Position numbers and translations under genes: made by a program. This document shows, one piece after another, positions 28,918 to 40,571 of a stretch of DNA of 64,000 nt. This DNA is from Citrobacter amalonaticus. Lineage in GTDB: Bacteria > Pseudomonadota > Gammaproteobacteria > Enterobacterales > Enterobacteriaceae. A model generated the notes under the pieces. The model made no database searches, was not told the DNA's origin, and was given only the letters and a program-made list of their open reading frames with translations. The stretch's first letter is position 1. Every line of letters starts with the position of its first letter. The stretch covers positions 4,092,001 through 4,156,000 of the forward strand of contig JARDVN010000001.1 of NCBI GenBank assembly GCA_028994555.1, in the 5' to 3' direction.

Positions 28918-31900
28918 TGCAGGTGTTACCTCCGAGCAGCACAGGCGGCCCGTCGCGCCTGTTTATTATGCGGCCCGTCGCCACCACGCTGCTGATGGTG
29001 GCGATTCTCCTCGCGGGGATCATCGGCTATCGTTTTCTCCCCGTTTCCGCGCTACCGGAAGTGGATTACCCGACGATTCAGGTGGTGACGCTGTATCCTG
29101 GCGCCAGCCCGGATGTCATGACCTCAGCCGTCACCGCGCCGCTGGAGCGGCAGTTCGGCCAGATGTCCGGTCTGAAACAGATGTCATCGCAAAGTTCAGG
29201 CGGCGCTTCCGTCGTGACGCTGCAGTTTCAGCTCACCTTGCCACTGGATGTTGCCGAACAGGAAGTCCAGGCCGCGATAAACGCCGCCACTAACCTGCTA
29301 CCGGGCGACCTGCCAAACCCGCCAGTCTACAGCAAGGTCAACCCTGCCGATCCGCCGATCATGACGTTGGCGGTGACCTCTACCGCCATGCCGATGACCC
29401 AGGTGGAAGATATGGTCGAAACCCGCGTCGCCCAGAAGATCTCCCAGGTCTCCGGCGTGGGTTTAGTGACGCTCTCCGGCGGTCAGCGCCCGGCGGTCCG
29501 CGTGAAGCTCAATGCACAGGCGATTGCCGCGCTGGGCCTGACCAGCGAAACCGTCCGCACAGCAATTACTGGCGCGAACGTCAACTCCGCCAAAGGCAGT
29601 CTTGATGGCCCCAGCAGGGCGGTTACGCTCTCGGCAAACGATCAAATGCAGTCTGCCGACGAATATCGCCAGCTTATTATCGCCTACCAAAACGGTGCGC
29701 CGGTTCGTCTTGGCGATGTCGCCATTGTTGAACAAGGCGCGGAAAATAGCTGGCTGGGCGCATGGGCAAACAAAGAGCAGGCCATTGTGATGAACGTCCA
29801 GCGCCAGCCGGGCGCGAACATCATCTCAACGGCAGACAGCATTCACCAGATGTTGCCGCAGCTAAAAGAGAGCCTGCCGAAGTCGGTAAACGTCACGGTG
29901 CTTTCTGACCGCACAACCAATATTCGCGCCTCGGTCAACGACACGCAGTTTGAGCTCATGCTGGCCATCGCGCTGGTCGTGATGATCATCTATCTGTTCC
30001 TGCGCAATATTCCCGCCACCATTATTCCTGGCGTCGCCGTCCCGCTTTCGCTGATAGGGACGTTTGCGGTGATGGTATTTCTCGATTTCTCCATCAATAA
30101 CCTGACGCTCATGGCGCTGACCATTGCGACCGGCTTTGTGGTCGATGATGCGATTGTGGTTATCGAAAATATTTCGCGCTACATCGAGAAGGGAGAGAAA
30201 CCGCTGGCCGCCGCGCTCAAAGGCGCTGGAGAAATCGGTTTTACGATTATTTCTCTCACCTTCTCGCTGATTGCGGTGCTGATCCCACTGCTGTTTATGG
30301 GGGGATATCGTCGGGCGCCTGTTCCGCGAATTTGCCGTCACGCTGGCGGTGGCGATTTTAATCTCCGCTGTGGTGTCGTTGACCCTGACGCCGATGATGT
30401 GCGCCAGGATGCTGAGCCAGGAATCATTGCGCAAACAGAATCGTTTTTCCCGCGCCTCGGAGAAAATGTTTGAGCGCATCATTGCCGGCTACGGCCACTG
30501 GCTGGCAAAAGTGCTTAATCACCCGTGGCTGACGCTGAGCGTGGCGCTCGGCACTCTGCTATTAAGCATCATGCTGTGGGTGTTTATTCCGAAGGGCTTC
30601 TTCCCGATCCAGGATAACGGCATCATCCAGGGCACGCTACAGGCGCCGCAATCCAGCTCCTTTGCCAGTATGGCCCAGCGTCAGCGGCAGGTGTCGGATA
30701 TGATTTTGCAGGATCCGGCGGTTGAAAGTCTGACTTCCTTTGTCGGCGTTGATGGCACAAATCCGTCGCTGAACAGCGCACGCCTGCAAATTAACCTCAA
30801 ACCGCTGGATGACCGTGATGACCGGGTTCAAAAAAGTGATCGCCCGTTTACAGGATGCAGTGGCGAAAGTACCGGGCGTTGACCTCTATCTGCAACCGAC
30901 CCAGGATCTGACTATCGATACCCAGGTGAGTCGCACACAGTATCAGTTCACGCTACAGGCCACGTCGCTGGACGCGCTCAGTACCTGGGTGCCGCAACTG
31001 ATGGAAAAATTGCAGGCGTTGCCACAGCTTTCTGACGTCAGCAGCGACTGGCAGGACAAGGGATTAGTGGCCTATGTCAATGTCGATCGCGACAGCGCCA
31101 GCCGTCTGGGGATCAGTATGGCGGATGTCGATAACGCGCTGTATAACGCCTTCGGTCAGCGGTTGATTTCCACCATCTACACCCAGGCGAACCAGTATCG
31201 GGTGGTGCTGGAACACAATACCGAAACTACGCCTGGACTGGCGGCGCTGGATGCAATCCGTCTGACCAGCAGCGACGGCGGCATCGTGCCGCTCAGTGCG
31301 ATTGCTAAGGTTGAACAACGCTTTGCGCCGCTCTCGATCAACCATCTGGATCAGTTCCCGGTGACCACCATTTCGTTTAACGTGCCGGACGGCTATTCGC
31401 TGGGCGATGCGGTGCAGGCAATACTGGACGCGGAAAAAACGCTGAATCTGCCAGTGGATATCACCACACAGTTCCAGGGCAGCACCCTCGCCTTCCAGGC
31501 CGCGTTGGGCAGTACCATCTGGCTGATTGTGGCGGCGGTAGTAGCGATGTACATCGTGCTTGGCGTGCTGTACGAAAGTTTTATCCATCCCATCACCATT
31601 CTCTCCACCTTACCCACCGCAGGCGTCGGGGCGCTGCTGGCCCTGATGATTGCCGGTAGCGAGCTGGATGTTATCGCCATTATCGGCATTATTTTGCTGA
31701 TCGGGATCGTGAAGAAGAACGCCATCATGATGATCGACTTCGCCCTTGCTGCGGAACGCGAACAGGGCATGGCGCCGCGCGAGGCGATTTTCCAGGCCTG
31801 TCTGCTGCGTTTTCGTCCGATTTTGATGACCACGCTGGCGGCGCTGTTGGGCGCGCTACCGCTAATGCTGAGCACCGGCGTCGGCGCGGAGTTGCGTCGT

Positions 31901-32041
31901 CCGCTGGGGATTGGCATGGTCGGCGGTCTGCTGGTCAGTCAGGTGCTGACTCTGTTCACCACGCCGGTGATTTACCTGCTGTTTGACCGCCTGTCGCTGT
32001 ATATGAAAAAACGCTTCTCTCAGCAGGAAGAGGAGGCGTAA
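28917..32041 (+). CDS. mdtB: RND multidrug efflux permease MdtB, two +1 shifts
   Basis: One of two RND subunits forming the heterotrimeric MdtBC proton-driven exporter (novobiocin and bile salts in E. coli). It has twelve membrane segments, and the proton-relay aspartates lie in '[19 protein letters not shown]' (TM4). The frame breaks at G run 30299-30304 (LLFMG / [14 protein letters not shown]) and A run 30830-30835 (DDRVQK / VIARLQDAV). With both corrected it is 1040 residues, identical in length to E. coli. It is separated from mdtC by no gap. Confidence 0.94.
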
Positions 32042-35000
32042 ATGAAGTTTTTCGCCCTCTTCATTTACCGTCCGGTGGCGACGATTCTCATCTCTCTCGC
32101 CATTACCCTCTGCGGTGTGCTGGGATTTCGACTGTTACCCGTCGCCCCGTTACCGCAGGTGGATTTCCCGGTGATTATGGTCAGCGCCTCGCTGCCCGGC
32201 GCTTCGCCGGAAACCATGGCTTCATCGGTGGCGACACCGCTCGAACGCTCGCTGGGACGGATTGCCGGAGTCAGTGAAATGACCTCCAGCAGTTCTCTCG
32301 GCAGTACGCGCATCATTTTACAGTTCAATTTCGACCGCGATATCAATGGCGCGGCGCGGGATGTGCAGGCCGCAATTAATGCCGCGCAGAGCCTGTTGCC
32401 CAGCGGAATGCCGAGCCGACCGACCTATCGCAAAGCCAATCCGTCCGATGCGCCGATCATGATTCTGACGCTGACCTCGGAGACATATTCGCAGGGCGAG
32501 CTCTACGACTTTGCCTCAACCCAACTGGCGCAGACTATCGCGCAAATAGACGGTGTCGGCGACGTCGACGTGGGCGGCAGTTCGTTGCCTGCCGTGCGCG
32601 TCGGGTTGAATCCACAGGCGCTGTTTAATCAGGGCGTTTCGCTGGATGATGTCCGTACTGCCATCAGCAACGCCAACGTGCGCAAACCGCAAGGGGCGCT
32701 GGAAGATAACACGCATCGCTGGCAGATTCAGACTAACGACGAACTCAAAACGGCGGCAGAGTATCAGCCACTGGTGATTCACTATAACAATGGCGGCGCC
32801 GTACGTCTGGGTGATGTCGCGACGGTAACCGACTCGGTACAGGATGTCCGCAACGCCGGGATGACCAATGCTAAACCGGCCATTTTGCTGATGATTCGCA
32901 AACTGCCGGAAGCCAATATTATCCAGACCGTCGACAGCATTCGTGCGAAGCTGCCGGAGTTACAGTCCACGATCCCGGCTTCGATTGATATGCAAATCGC
33001 CCAGGATCGCTCGCCGACCATCCGCGCTTCGCTGGAAGAGGTCGAGCAGACGCTGATTATCTCAGTGGCGCTGGTCATTCTGGTGGTCTTTTTATTCCTG
33101 CGCTCCGGTCGCGCCACGCTGATCCCCGCGGTCGCAGTACCGGTTTCATTGATTGGCACTTTTGCCGCCATGTACTTGTGCGGTTTCAGCCTTAACAACC
33201 TGTCGCTGATGGCGTTGACCATCGCCACCGGCTTTGTAGTGGATGACGCCATCGTGGTGCTGGAAAATATCTCGCGCCATCTGGAAGCGGGAATGAAACC
33301 CTTACAGGCTGCACTACAAGGGACCCGTGAAGTCGGCTTCACCGTGCTGTCAATGAGCCTTTCACTGGTCGCGGTGTTCCTGCCGCTGCTGTTGATGGGC
33401 GGGTTGCCGGGGCGCTTACTGCGTGAATTTGCCGTCACGCTGTCGGTCGCCATCGGCATCTCTTTGCTGGTGTCGCTCACCCTCACCCCAATGATGTGCG
33501 GCTGGATGCTGAAATCGAGCCAGCCGCGAGAACAAAAACGGCTGCGCGGATTTGGCCGCATGCTGGTCGCGCTGCAACAGGGCTACGGTAAGTCGCTGAA
33601 ATGGGTGCTCAACCATACGCGACTGGTCGGCGTGGTGCTGCTTGGCACGATTGCGCTGAATATCTGGCTCTATATTTCTATCCCAAAAACCTTCTTCCCG
33701 GAGCAGGACACGGGCGTACTGATGGGTGGGATTCAGGCCGATCAGAGTATTTCTTTCCAGGCGATGCGCGGCAAGCTGCAGGATTTTATGAAGATCATTC
33801 GCGACGACCCGGCGGTGGATAACGTGACCGGTTTTACCGGCGGCTCGCGGGTCAACAGCGGGATGATGTTTATCACCCTAAAGTCTCGTGGCGAGCGGCA
33901 GGCAACGGCGCAACAGGTGATCGACCGTCTGCGGGTCAAACTGGCGAAAGAGCCTGGGGCCAATCTTTTCCTGATGGCGGTGCAGGATATTCGCGTCGGC
34001 GGACGCCAGTCTAATGCCAGCTACCAGTACACCTTGTTATCAGACGATCTGGCGGCGCTGCGCGAATGGGAACCGAAGATTCGTAAAGCCTTAGCCGCCC
34101 TGCCCCAACTGGCGGACGTCAACTCCGACCAACAGGACAACGGCGCTGAGATGAACCTGGTGTACGATCGGGAAACCATGTCGCGGCTGGGTATTGACGT
34201 GCAGGCGGCAAACAGCCTGTTAAACAACGCCTTTGGTCAGCGGCAGATCTCCACCATCTATCAGCCGATGAACCAGTACAAAGTGGTGATGGAGGTTGAT
34301 CCGCGCTATACCCAGGACATCAGCGCGCTGGAGAAAATGTTTGTCATTAATAGCGACGGCAAGGCGATTCCACTCTCGTATTTCGCCAAATGGCAGCCAG
34401 CGAATGCGCCGCTGTCGGTCAATCATCAGGGGCTGTCAGCCGCATCAACCGTCTCCTTTAACCTGCCAACCGGTTCTTCGCTGTCAGAAGCGAGCGAGGC
34501 CATTAACCGGGCGATGACCCAGCTTGGCGTGCCATCCACGGTGCGCGGCAGTTTTGCCGGTACCGCGCAGGTTTTTCAGGAAACCATGAACTCCCAGGTT
34601 ATCCTGATTATCGCGGCGATCGCCACGGTCTATATCGTGCTCGGTATGCTGTATGAGAGTTACGTTCACCCGCTGACCATCCTTTCCACACTTCCCTCAG
34701 CGGGCGTCGGCGCGTTACTGGCGCTGGAAATTTTCGATGCCCCGTTCAGCCTCATCGCCCTGATAGGGATTATGCTATTGATTGGCATCGTGAAGAAAAA
34801 CGCCATCATGATGGTCGATTTTGCACTCGACGCGCAGAGGCAGGGTAACCTCACACCTGAAGAGGCTATTTTCCAGGCCTGCCTGCTGCGTTTTCGCCCA
34901 ATCATGATGACCACGCTGGCGGCGCTGTTTGGCGCGCTGCCGCTGGTACTCTCCGGCGGAGATGGCTCTGAACTGCGCCAGCCGCTGGGGATTACTATCG

Positions 35001-35113
35001 TCGGTGGTCTGGTGATGAGCCAGTTGTTAACGCTCTACACGACGCCGGTGGTTTATCTCTTTTTCGACCGTCTGCGGCTACGTTTTTCGCGTAAATCGAT
35101 AACTGAAACATGA
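32042..35113 (+). CDS. mdtC: RND multidrug efflux permease MdtC
   Basis: Intact 1023-residue partner of MdtB. It begins [20 protein letters not shown], has two large periplasmic loops, and carries the TM4 proton-relay segment '[19 protein letters not shown]'. The stop overlaps the mdtD start (ATGA). No long miscounted run is present in this gene. Confidence 0.97.
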   Translation: MKFFALFIYRPVATILISLAITLCGVLGFRLLPVAPLPQVDFPVIMVSASLPGASPETMASSVATPLERSLGRIAGVSEMTSSSSLGSTRIILQFNFDRDINGAARDVQAAINAAQSLLPSGMPSRPTYRKANPSDAPIMILTLTSETYSQGELYDFASTQLAQTIAQIDGVGDVDVGGSSLPAVRVGLNPQALFNQGVSLDDVRTAISNANVRKPQGALEDNTHRWQIQTNDELKTAAEYQPLVIHYNNGGAVRLGDVATVTDSVQDVRNAGMTNAKPAILLMIRKLPEANIIQTVDSIRAKLPELQSTIPASIDMQIAQDRSPTIRASLEEVEQTLIISVALVILVVFLFLRSGRATLIPAVAVPVSLIGTFAAMYLCGFSLNNLSLMALTIATGFVVDDAIVVLENISRHLEAGMKPLQAALQGTREVGFTVLSMSLSLVAVFLPLLLMGGLPGRLLREFAVTLSVAIGISLLVSLTLTPMMCGWMLKSSQPREQKRLRGFGRMLVALQQGYGKSLKWVLNHTRLVGVVLLGTIALNIWLYISIPKTFFPEQDTGVLMGGIQADQSISFQAMRGKLQDFMKIIRDDPAVDNVTGFTGGSRVNSGMMFITLKSRGERQATAQQVIDRLRVKLAKEPGANLFLMAVQDIRVGGRQSNASYQYTLLSDDLAALREWEPKIRKALAALPQLADVNSDQQDNGAEMNLVYDRETMSRLGIDVQAANSLLNNAFGQRQISTIYQPMNQYKVVMEVDPRYTQDISALEKMFVINSDGKAIPLSYFAKWQPANAPLSVNHQGLSAASTVSFNLPTGSSLSEASEAINRAMTQLGVPSTVRGSFAGTAQVFQETMNSQVILIIAAIATVYIVLGMLYESYVHPLTILSTLPSAGVGALLALEIFDAPFSLIALIGIMLLIGIVKKNAIMMVDFALDAQRQGNLTPEEAIFQACLLRFRPIMMTTLAALFGALPLVLSGGDGSELRQPLGITIVGGLVMSQLLTLYTTPVVYLFFDRLRLRFSRKSITET

Positions 35114-36524
35114 CAGAACTTCCCAACAGCACCCGCTGGCAACTGTGGATTGTGGCATTTGGCTTTTTTTATGCAGTCGCTGGATACCACTATCGTCAAC
35201 ACCGCGCTGCCCTCAATGGCGAAAAGCCTCGGGGAAAGCCCGCTACATATGCACATGGTCATCGTCTCTTACGTGTTGACCGTGGCGGTGATGCTGCCAG
35301 CCAGCGGCTGGCTGGCAGATAAGGTCGGCGTGCGAAATATCTTCTTCAGCGCTATTGTGCTGTTTACCCTGGGCTCACTGTTTTGCGCCTGGTCGGGTAC
35401 GCTGAACGAACTGGTGATGGCACGCGTTCTGCAAGGCGTCGGCGGCGCCATGATGGTTCCCGTTGGCCGTCTGACGGTGATGAAGATCGTTCCGCGCGAA
35501 CAGTACATGGCAGCAATGACCTTTGTGACCTTGCCCGGTCAGGTCGGTCCGCTGCTCGGCCCGGCTCTGGGCGGGATCCTGGTGGAATACGCCTCCTGGC
35601 ACTGGATTTTCCTGATTAATCTGCCGGTCGGCATTGTCGGTGCTATCGCCACGCTGCTGCTGATGCCCAACTACACCCTGCAAACCCGCCGCTTCGATCT
35701 CTCAGGTTTTCTGCTATTAGCGGCGGGCATGGCAGTACTGACCATCGCGCTGGACGGCAGTAAAGGCATGGGGATTTCACCGCTTACCCTCGGTGGGCTG
35801 GTCGTCTGCGGCATCGCCGCCATTCTGCTCTATCTGAAACACGCGAAAGATAATCCGCGCGCGCTGTTTAGCCTCAACCTGTTTCACACCCCCACCTTCT
35901 CTCTGGGGTTGCTCGGCAGCTTTGCCGGACGCGTAGGCAGCGGCATGTTGCCTTTCATGACGCCGGTCTTTTTTGCAGATTGGGCTGGGTTTCTCTCCGT
36001 TTCACGCCGGGTTGATGATGATCCCGATGGTGCTGGGCAGCATGGGCATGAAGCGCATTGTCGTACAGGTGGTTAACCGCTTTGGCTACCGTCGGGTGCT
36101 GGTCGTCACGACGCTTGGCCTATCGATGGTGACCCTGCTGTTTATGTCCAGCGCGTTGCTTGGCTGGTATTACGTGCTGCCGCTGGTGCTGTTTGTTCAG
36201 GGGATGGTTAACTCGACACGTTTTTCCTCCATGAATACCCTGACCCTGAAAGATCTGCCGGATGAGTTTGCCAGCAGCGGCAACAGCCTGCTGTCGATGA
36301 TCATGCAGCTCTCGATGAGTATTGGTGTGACCGTTGCCGGGTTGTTGTTAGGCATGTTCGGGCAGCAGCATATTACGGTCGATAGTGGAACGTCGCATAG
36401 TGTCTTTATGTACACCTGGCTGTGTATGGCCGTTATTATCGCGCTGCCCGCCCTGATCTTTGCCCGCGTCCCAAACGATACCCATAAAAATGTCGTCATT
36501 GCGCGACGCAAAAGGAGAACCTGA
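35110..36524 (+). CDS. mdtD: MFS transporter MdtD, two +1 shifts
   Basis: Fourteen-helix major facilitator of the DHA2 type, encoded in the mdt operon though not needed for MdtABC pump activity in E. coli. In Salmonella, homologues have been linked to citrate or iron-chelate export. It starts [20 protein letters not shown] and has MFS motif '[14 protein letters not shown]' after TM2. The frame breaks at T runs 35164-35170 (VAFGFF / [10 protein letters not shown]) and 35969-35974 (FMTPVF / [11 protein letters not shown]). The corrected length is 470 residues. The stop shares a base with the baeS start region. Confidence 0.93.
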
Positions 36525-37929
36525 TGAAGCTCTGGCGACCGGGGATTACCGGCAAACTGTTTCTGGCGATTTTCGCCACCTGCATCGTGCTGCTGATCAG
36601 CATGCATTGGGCGGTGCGCGTCAGCTTCGAGAGAGGGTTCATTGATTACATCAAAAACGGCAACGAACAACGCCTGACCCTGCTCAGTGACGCGTTAGGC
36701 GAACAGTACCAGCAGCACGGTAACTGGCGCTTTCTGCGCAATAATGACCGCTTTGTTTTCCAGATCCTCCGTTCATTTGAACATGATAAAGACGACGACA
36801 AAGCTGGCCCCGGTATGCCTCCCCACGGCTGGCGCACGCAGTTCTGGGTGGTAGACCAGGATGCCCATGTGATGGTCGGCCCCCCGCGGTCCGATTCCCA
36901 AAGATGGCACGCGGCGGCCTATTCTGGTGAACGGCGTGGAAGTTGGTGCTGTGATCGCCTCCCCCCGTCGAACGTCTGACGCGCAACACCGACATTAATT
37001 TTGATAAGCAACAACGCCGCACCAGTTGGCTGATTGTCGCACTGGCTACGCTGCTGGCGGCACTGGCAACCTTCCTGCTGGCGCGTGGGCTGCTGGCGCC
37101 GGTTAAGCGTCTGGTTGAAGGCACGCATAAGCTGGCAGCGGGTGATTTCACCACCCGCGTCACCGCCACCAGCGCCGATGAGCTGGGCAAGCTGGCGCAG
37201 GATTTCAACCAGCTCGCCAGTACGCTGGAAAAGAATCAGCAGATGCGTCGAGATTTTATGGCCGATATCTCGCATGAGCTGCGCACACCGCTGGCCGTCC
37301 TGCGCGGTGAGCTGGAAGCGATTCAGGATGGGGTGCGGAAATTCACGCCGGAATCGGTAGCCTCACTGCAGGCCGAAGTGGGTACACTGACCAAACTGGT
37401 GGACGACCTGCATCAACTTTCAATGTCTGACGAGGGCGCACTGGCCTATCAAAAAACCTCCGTCGATTTAATCCCGCTTCTGGAAGTGGCGGGCGGCGCA
37501 TTCCGCGAGCGTTTTGCCAGTCGCGGTCTGACAGTCACGTTTTCCCTGCCCGATAGCGTGATTGTCTTCGGCGACCGCGATCGCCTGATGCAGCTATTCA
37601 ACAATCTGCTGGAAAATAGCCTTCGTTACACCGACAGCGGCGGCGGCTTGCGTATCAGCGCAGAGCAGCGCGACAAGCGCGTGCTGATCACCTTCGCCGA
37701 CTCCGCGCCGGGAGTCAGTGACGATCAGTTGCCAAAACTGTTCGAGCGATTCTACCGAACCGAAGGTTCGCGCAACCGCGCCAGCGGAGGTTCCGGTTTG
37801 GGGCTGGCGATTTGCGTCAACATCGTCGACGCCCATAATGGCCGCATCCACGCGGCCCATTCGCCTTTTGGCGGGGTAAGCATTACAGTAGAATTACCGC
37901 TGGAACGCGATTTACAGAGAGACGTATGA
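36524..37929 (+). CDS. baeS: Envelope-stress sensor kinase BaeS, two +1 shifts
   Basis: Inner-membrane histidine kinase. The N-terminal signal/anchor ([21 protein letters not shown]) is followed by a periplasmic sensor region, TM2 ([20 protein letters not shown]), HAMP, HisKA with the phospho-acceptor in '[13 protein letters not shown]', and HATPase with '[10 protein letters not shown]' and 'GGSGLGLAI'. The frame breaks at C runs 36880-36885 (VGP / RGPIPKDGT) and 36961-36966 (AVIASP / VERLTRNTD). Corrected length is 467 residues, as in E. coli. It phosphorylates BaeR, and the baeR start overlaps its stop (ATGA). Confidence 0.94.
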
Positions 37930-38648
37930 CTGAGTTACCCATTGATGAAAACACACCACGTATCCTGATTGTGGAAGATGAACCCAAGCTGGGACAGTTA
38001 CTTATCGACTATCTGCGCGCCGCGAGCTATGCCCCGACACTGATTAGCCACGGCGATCAGGTCCTGCCGTATGTGCGCCAGACGCCGCCGGATTTAATCC
38101 TGCTGGATCTGATGCTGCCGGGGACCGACGGGCTGACGCTGTGCCGCGAAATCCGTCGCTTCTCCGAGGTGCCAATCGTGATGGTCACCGCCAAAATTGA
38201 GGAAATAGACCGCCTGCTGGGGCTGGAAATCGGTGCGGATGACTACATCTGCAAGCCTTACAGCCCGCGCGAAGTGGTCGCCCGCGTGAAGACCATTTTG
38301 CGTCGCTGCAGGCCACAGCGTGAACTGCAGCAACTGGATGCCGAAAGTCCGCTTGTTGTAGACGAAAGCCGTTTCCAGGCCTCCTGGCGCGGTAAAATGC
38401 TTGACCTGACGCCCGCGGAATTTCGCCTGTTGAAAACCCTGTCTCACGAGCCGGGAAAGGTGTTTTCCCGCGAGCAATTACTGAATCATCTCTACGATGA
38501 TTATCGCGTGGTCACCGACCGCACCATCGATAGCCATATCAAAAACCTGCGTCGCAAGCTGGAAGCGCTTGACGAAGAGCAGTCGTTTATCCGTGCGGTG
38601 TACGGCGTCGGGTATCGTTGGGAAGCGGATGCCTGCCGGATTGTCTGA
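37926..38648 (+). CDS. baeR: Response regulator BaeR
   Basis: Intact 240-residue OmpR/PhoB-type regulator. The receiver domain has the phospho-aspartate in '[14 protein letters not shown]', and the C-terminal winged helix carries '[20 protein letters not shown]' and '[15 protein letters not shown]'. It activates mdtABCD-baeSR through the box at 27598-27615 and other envelope-stress genes such as spy and acrD elsewhere. It is the last gene of the operon. Confidence 0.97.
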   Translation: MTELPIDENTPRILIVEDEPKLGQLLIDYLRAASYAPTLISHGDQVLPYVRQTPPDLILLDLMLPGTDGLTLCREIRRFSEVPIVMVTAKIEEIDRLLGLEIGADDYICKPYSPREVVARVKTILRRCRPQRELQQLDAESPLVVDESRFQASWRGKMLDLTPAEFRLLKTLSHEPGKVFSREQLLNHLYDDYRVVTDRTIDSHIKNLRRKLEALDEEQSFIRAVYGVGYRWEADACRIV

Positions 38649-38649
38649 C

Positions 38650-38705
38650 GCAATAACGCCGCCCGTAGCCCGGCAACGCCGCGCTTATCGGGACGGCGTT
38701 ACCCT
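38650..38705 (+). terminator. Hairpin/REP-like element after baeR
   Basis: An inverted repeat with outer arms aacgccg and cggcgtt, and an inner REP-like 'cttatcgggacgg' arm, lies directly after the baeR stop and is the likely 3' end of the mdt-bae transcript. There is no clear T tract, so it may be a REP unit and not an intrinsic terminator. Confidence 0.5.
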
Positions 38706-38814
38706 TTACCTCCCTGCCCCGCAGCGCTACAATGCCCACCCTTAACGTGAGGACTCTCCTCTACCCGCTTCATCAGGTGAAGTGGATCTGACCTGTCATC
38801 AGAACGAGAAAATA

Positions 38815-40176
38815 ATGTTTAAACCGGAACTCCTTTCCCCGGCGGGAACGCTGAAAAACATGCGTTACGCTTTCGCCTATGGCGCCGATGCCGTCTATGC
38901 GGGCCAGCCGCGTTACTCCCTGCGCGTACGCAATAACGAATTCAACCACGAGAATCTGCAGCGCGGCATTAATGAAGCCCACGAGTTGGGGAAAAAATTC
39001 TATGTGGTGGTCAACATCGCGCCGCATAACGCCAAGCTGAAAACCTTTATCCGCGATTTGAAGCCGGTGGTGGAAATGGGTCCGGATGCCCTGATCATGT
39101 CCGATCCGGGTCTTATCATGCTGGTGCGCGAGAATTTCCCGGAAATGCCGATTCACCTCTCGGTACAGGCCAATGCCGTTAACTGGGCGACTGTAAAATT
39201 CTGGCATTCAATGGGGCTGACCCGCGTGATTCTCTCTCGCGAACTGTCGCTGGAAGAGATTGAAGAGATCCGCCAGCAGGTGCCAGAGATGGAGATTGAA
39301 ATCTTCGTTCATGGCGCGCTGTGTATGGCCTACTCTGGCCGCTGCCTGCTCTCGGGCTATATCAATAAACGCGATCCGAATCAGGGCACCTGCACTAACG
39401 CCTGCCGTTGGGAATATAATGTTCAGGAAGGCAAAGAAGATGTGGTCGGTAATATCGTCCACAAATACGAGCCGATCCCGGTACAAAACGTGGAGCCGAC
39501 GCTGGGTATCGGCGCGCCCACCGATAAAGTGTTTATGATTGAAGAGGCCCAGCGTCCGGGCGAATACATGACCGCGTTCGAAGACGAGCACGGCACCTAT
39601 ATCATGAACTCTAAAGACCTGCGCGCCATCGCTCACGTTGAACGTCTGACTCAGATGGGCGTGCACTCGCTGAAAATCGAAGGCCGTACCAAGTCCTTCT
39701 ACTACTGCGCGCGTACCGCGCAGGTTTATCGCAAAGCGATTGACGATGCCGCTGCCGGCAAACCGTTTGATCCGCAACTACTGGAAACACTGGAAGGACT
39801 GGCGCACCGCGGTTATACCGAAGGTTTCCTGCGTCGCCACACCCATGACGATTATCAGAATTACGAATACGGCTATTCCGTTTCCGAGCGTCAGCAGTTC
39901 GTGGGGGAATTTACCGGTGAGCGCAAAGGCGACCTCGCAGCCGTGGCGGTGAAAAACAAATTCTCCGTCGGTGACAGCCTGGAACTGATGACCCCGCAGG
40001 GCAATGTCAACTTTACGTTAGCGCAGATGGAAAACGCCAAAGGCGAACCAATGCCGGTGGCGCCAGGCGACGGGTATACCCTATGGATCCCTGTGCCGCA
40101 GGATCTGATGCTGGATTATGCACTGTTAATGCGCAATTTTTCCGGCGAATCGACGCGTAATCCGCATGCTAAATAG
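38815..40176 (+). CDS. trhP: tRNA hydroxylation protein P (peptidase U32 family)
   Basis: Formerly YegQ. It is needed for 5-hydroxyuridine formation at U34 of tRNAs on the prephenate-dependent branch. ATG 38815 (MFKPELLSPAGTLKNMRYAF) gives 453 residues, the E. coli length; an upstream in-frame ATG at 38782 lacks family support. Conserved cysteines for an iron-sulfur cluster are visible in 'GALCMAYSGRCLLSGY' and 'GTCTNACRWEY'. It is intact, including a 6-base A run in ELGKKFYVV. CyaR small RNA follows it. Confidence 0.95.
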   Translation: MFKPELLSPAGTLKNMRYAFAYGADAVYAGQPRYSLRVRNNEFNHENLQRGINEAHELGKKFYVVVNIAPHNAKLKTFIRDLKPVVEMGPDALIMSDPGLIMLVRENFPEMPIHLSVQANAVNWATVKFWHSMGLTRVILSRELSLEEIEEIRQQVPEMEIEIFVHGALCMAYSGRCLLSGYINKRDPNQGTCTNACRWEYNVQEGKEDVVGNIVHKYEPIPVQNVEPTLGIGAPTDKVFMIEEAQRPGEYMTAFEDEHGTYIMNSKDLRAIAHVERLTQMGVHSLKIEGRTKSFYYCARTAQVYRKAIDDAAAGKPFDPQLLETLEGLAHRGYTEGFLRRHTHDDYQNYEYGYSVSERQQFVGEFTGERKGDLAAVAVKNKFSVGDSLELMTPQGNVNFTLAQMENAKGEPMPVAPGDGYTLWIPVPQDLMLDYALLMRNFSGESTRNPHAK

Positions 40177-40211
40177 TTAATCAGGGTTATTTTTTCAGTC
40201 CAGGAGGAATC

Positions 40212-40254
40212 TTAGAAACCGATCACATACCGCTTCGTTCTTTAAGGGTATTAT
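40212..40254 (+). promoter_or_regulatory. CRP site and promoter of cyaR
   Basis: TTAGA-AACCGA-TCACA (40212-40227) has a perfect right CRP half-site and a weaker left one. Its centre is about 42 bases before the expected RNA start, a class II position. A -10 hexamer TATTAT lies at 40249-40254, 8 bases before the RNA start. CyaR is known to be CRP-cAMP activated. Confidence 0.7.
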
Positions 40255-40261
40255 CCGTTTC

Positions 40262-40348
40262 GCTGAAAAACATAACCCATAAATGCTAGCTGTACCAGGA
40301 ACCACCTCCTTAGCCTGCGTAATCTCCCTTACGCAGGCTTATTTTTTT
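40262..40348 (+). ncRNA. cyaR: Small regulatory RNA CyaR
   Basis: About 87 nucleotides beginning gctgaaaaacataacccata and containing the conserved seed region taccaggaaccacctcctta. It ends with the terminator agcctgcgtaa...ttacgcaggct followed by a run of T. The sequence and the position after trhP match E. coli CyaR (RyeE), an Hfq-dependent, CRP-activated RNA that represses ompX, luxS, nadE and, in some species, dgcE-type targets. The loop and anti-Shine-Dalgarno segment appear unchanged. Confidence 0.95.
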
Positions 40349-40353
40349 GCGGC

Positions 40354-40460
40354 CTAAATCGCGGTACTGATGCGCAGGCTGCACTCACTCACCCTGGTCA
40401 CCTGGTTTTCTATGCTCCCAGGGATTCGTTCATTTGCCGCCTTTCCGTATCGCGATTTAG
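40354..40460. repeat. ERIC-like element with variant termini between cyaR and yegS
   Basis: About 107 bases bounded by inverted arms ctaaatcgcggtac and gtatcgcgatttag (13 of 14 paired). The interior 'cactcaccctggtcac', 'atgctcccagggattcg' and 'tttgccgcctttccg' resembles the ERIC core, but the terminal arms differ from the two ERIC copies in the capsule operon. It may be a separate subfamily or a diverged copy. The rest of the 395-base trhP-yegS gap holds CyaR and the yegS promoter. Confidence 0.65.
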
Positions 40461-40571
40461 TTTACAAAAATAGTCTATTGCGTGCGTATTTTAAGCCTGT
40501 TCTGACCTCCCCTTTTCGTTTCTGCTATACACTTTCTTCATAGATTCCAAAAACAAACAGGCAAAAAAGGA

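Noticed and set aside
30830..30835. Programmed ribosomal frameshifting or polymerase slippage as a shared regulatory mechanism
   Set aside because: Breaks occur at G, C, A and T runs in genes with no common function, without slippery heptamers plus pseudoknots, and homologues in E. coli are unbroken.
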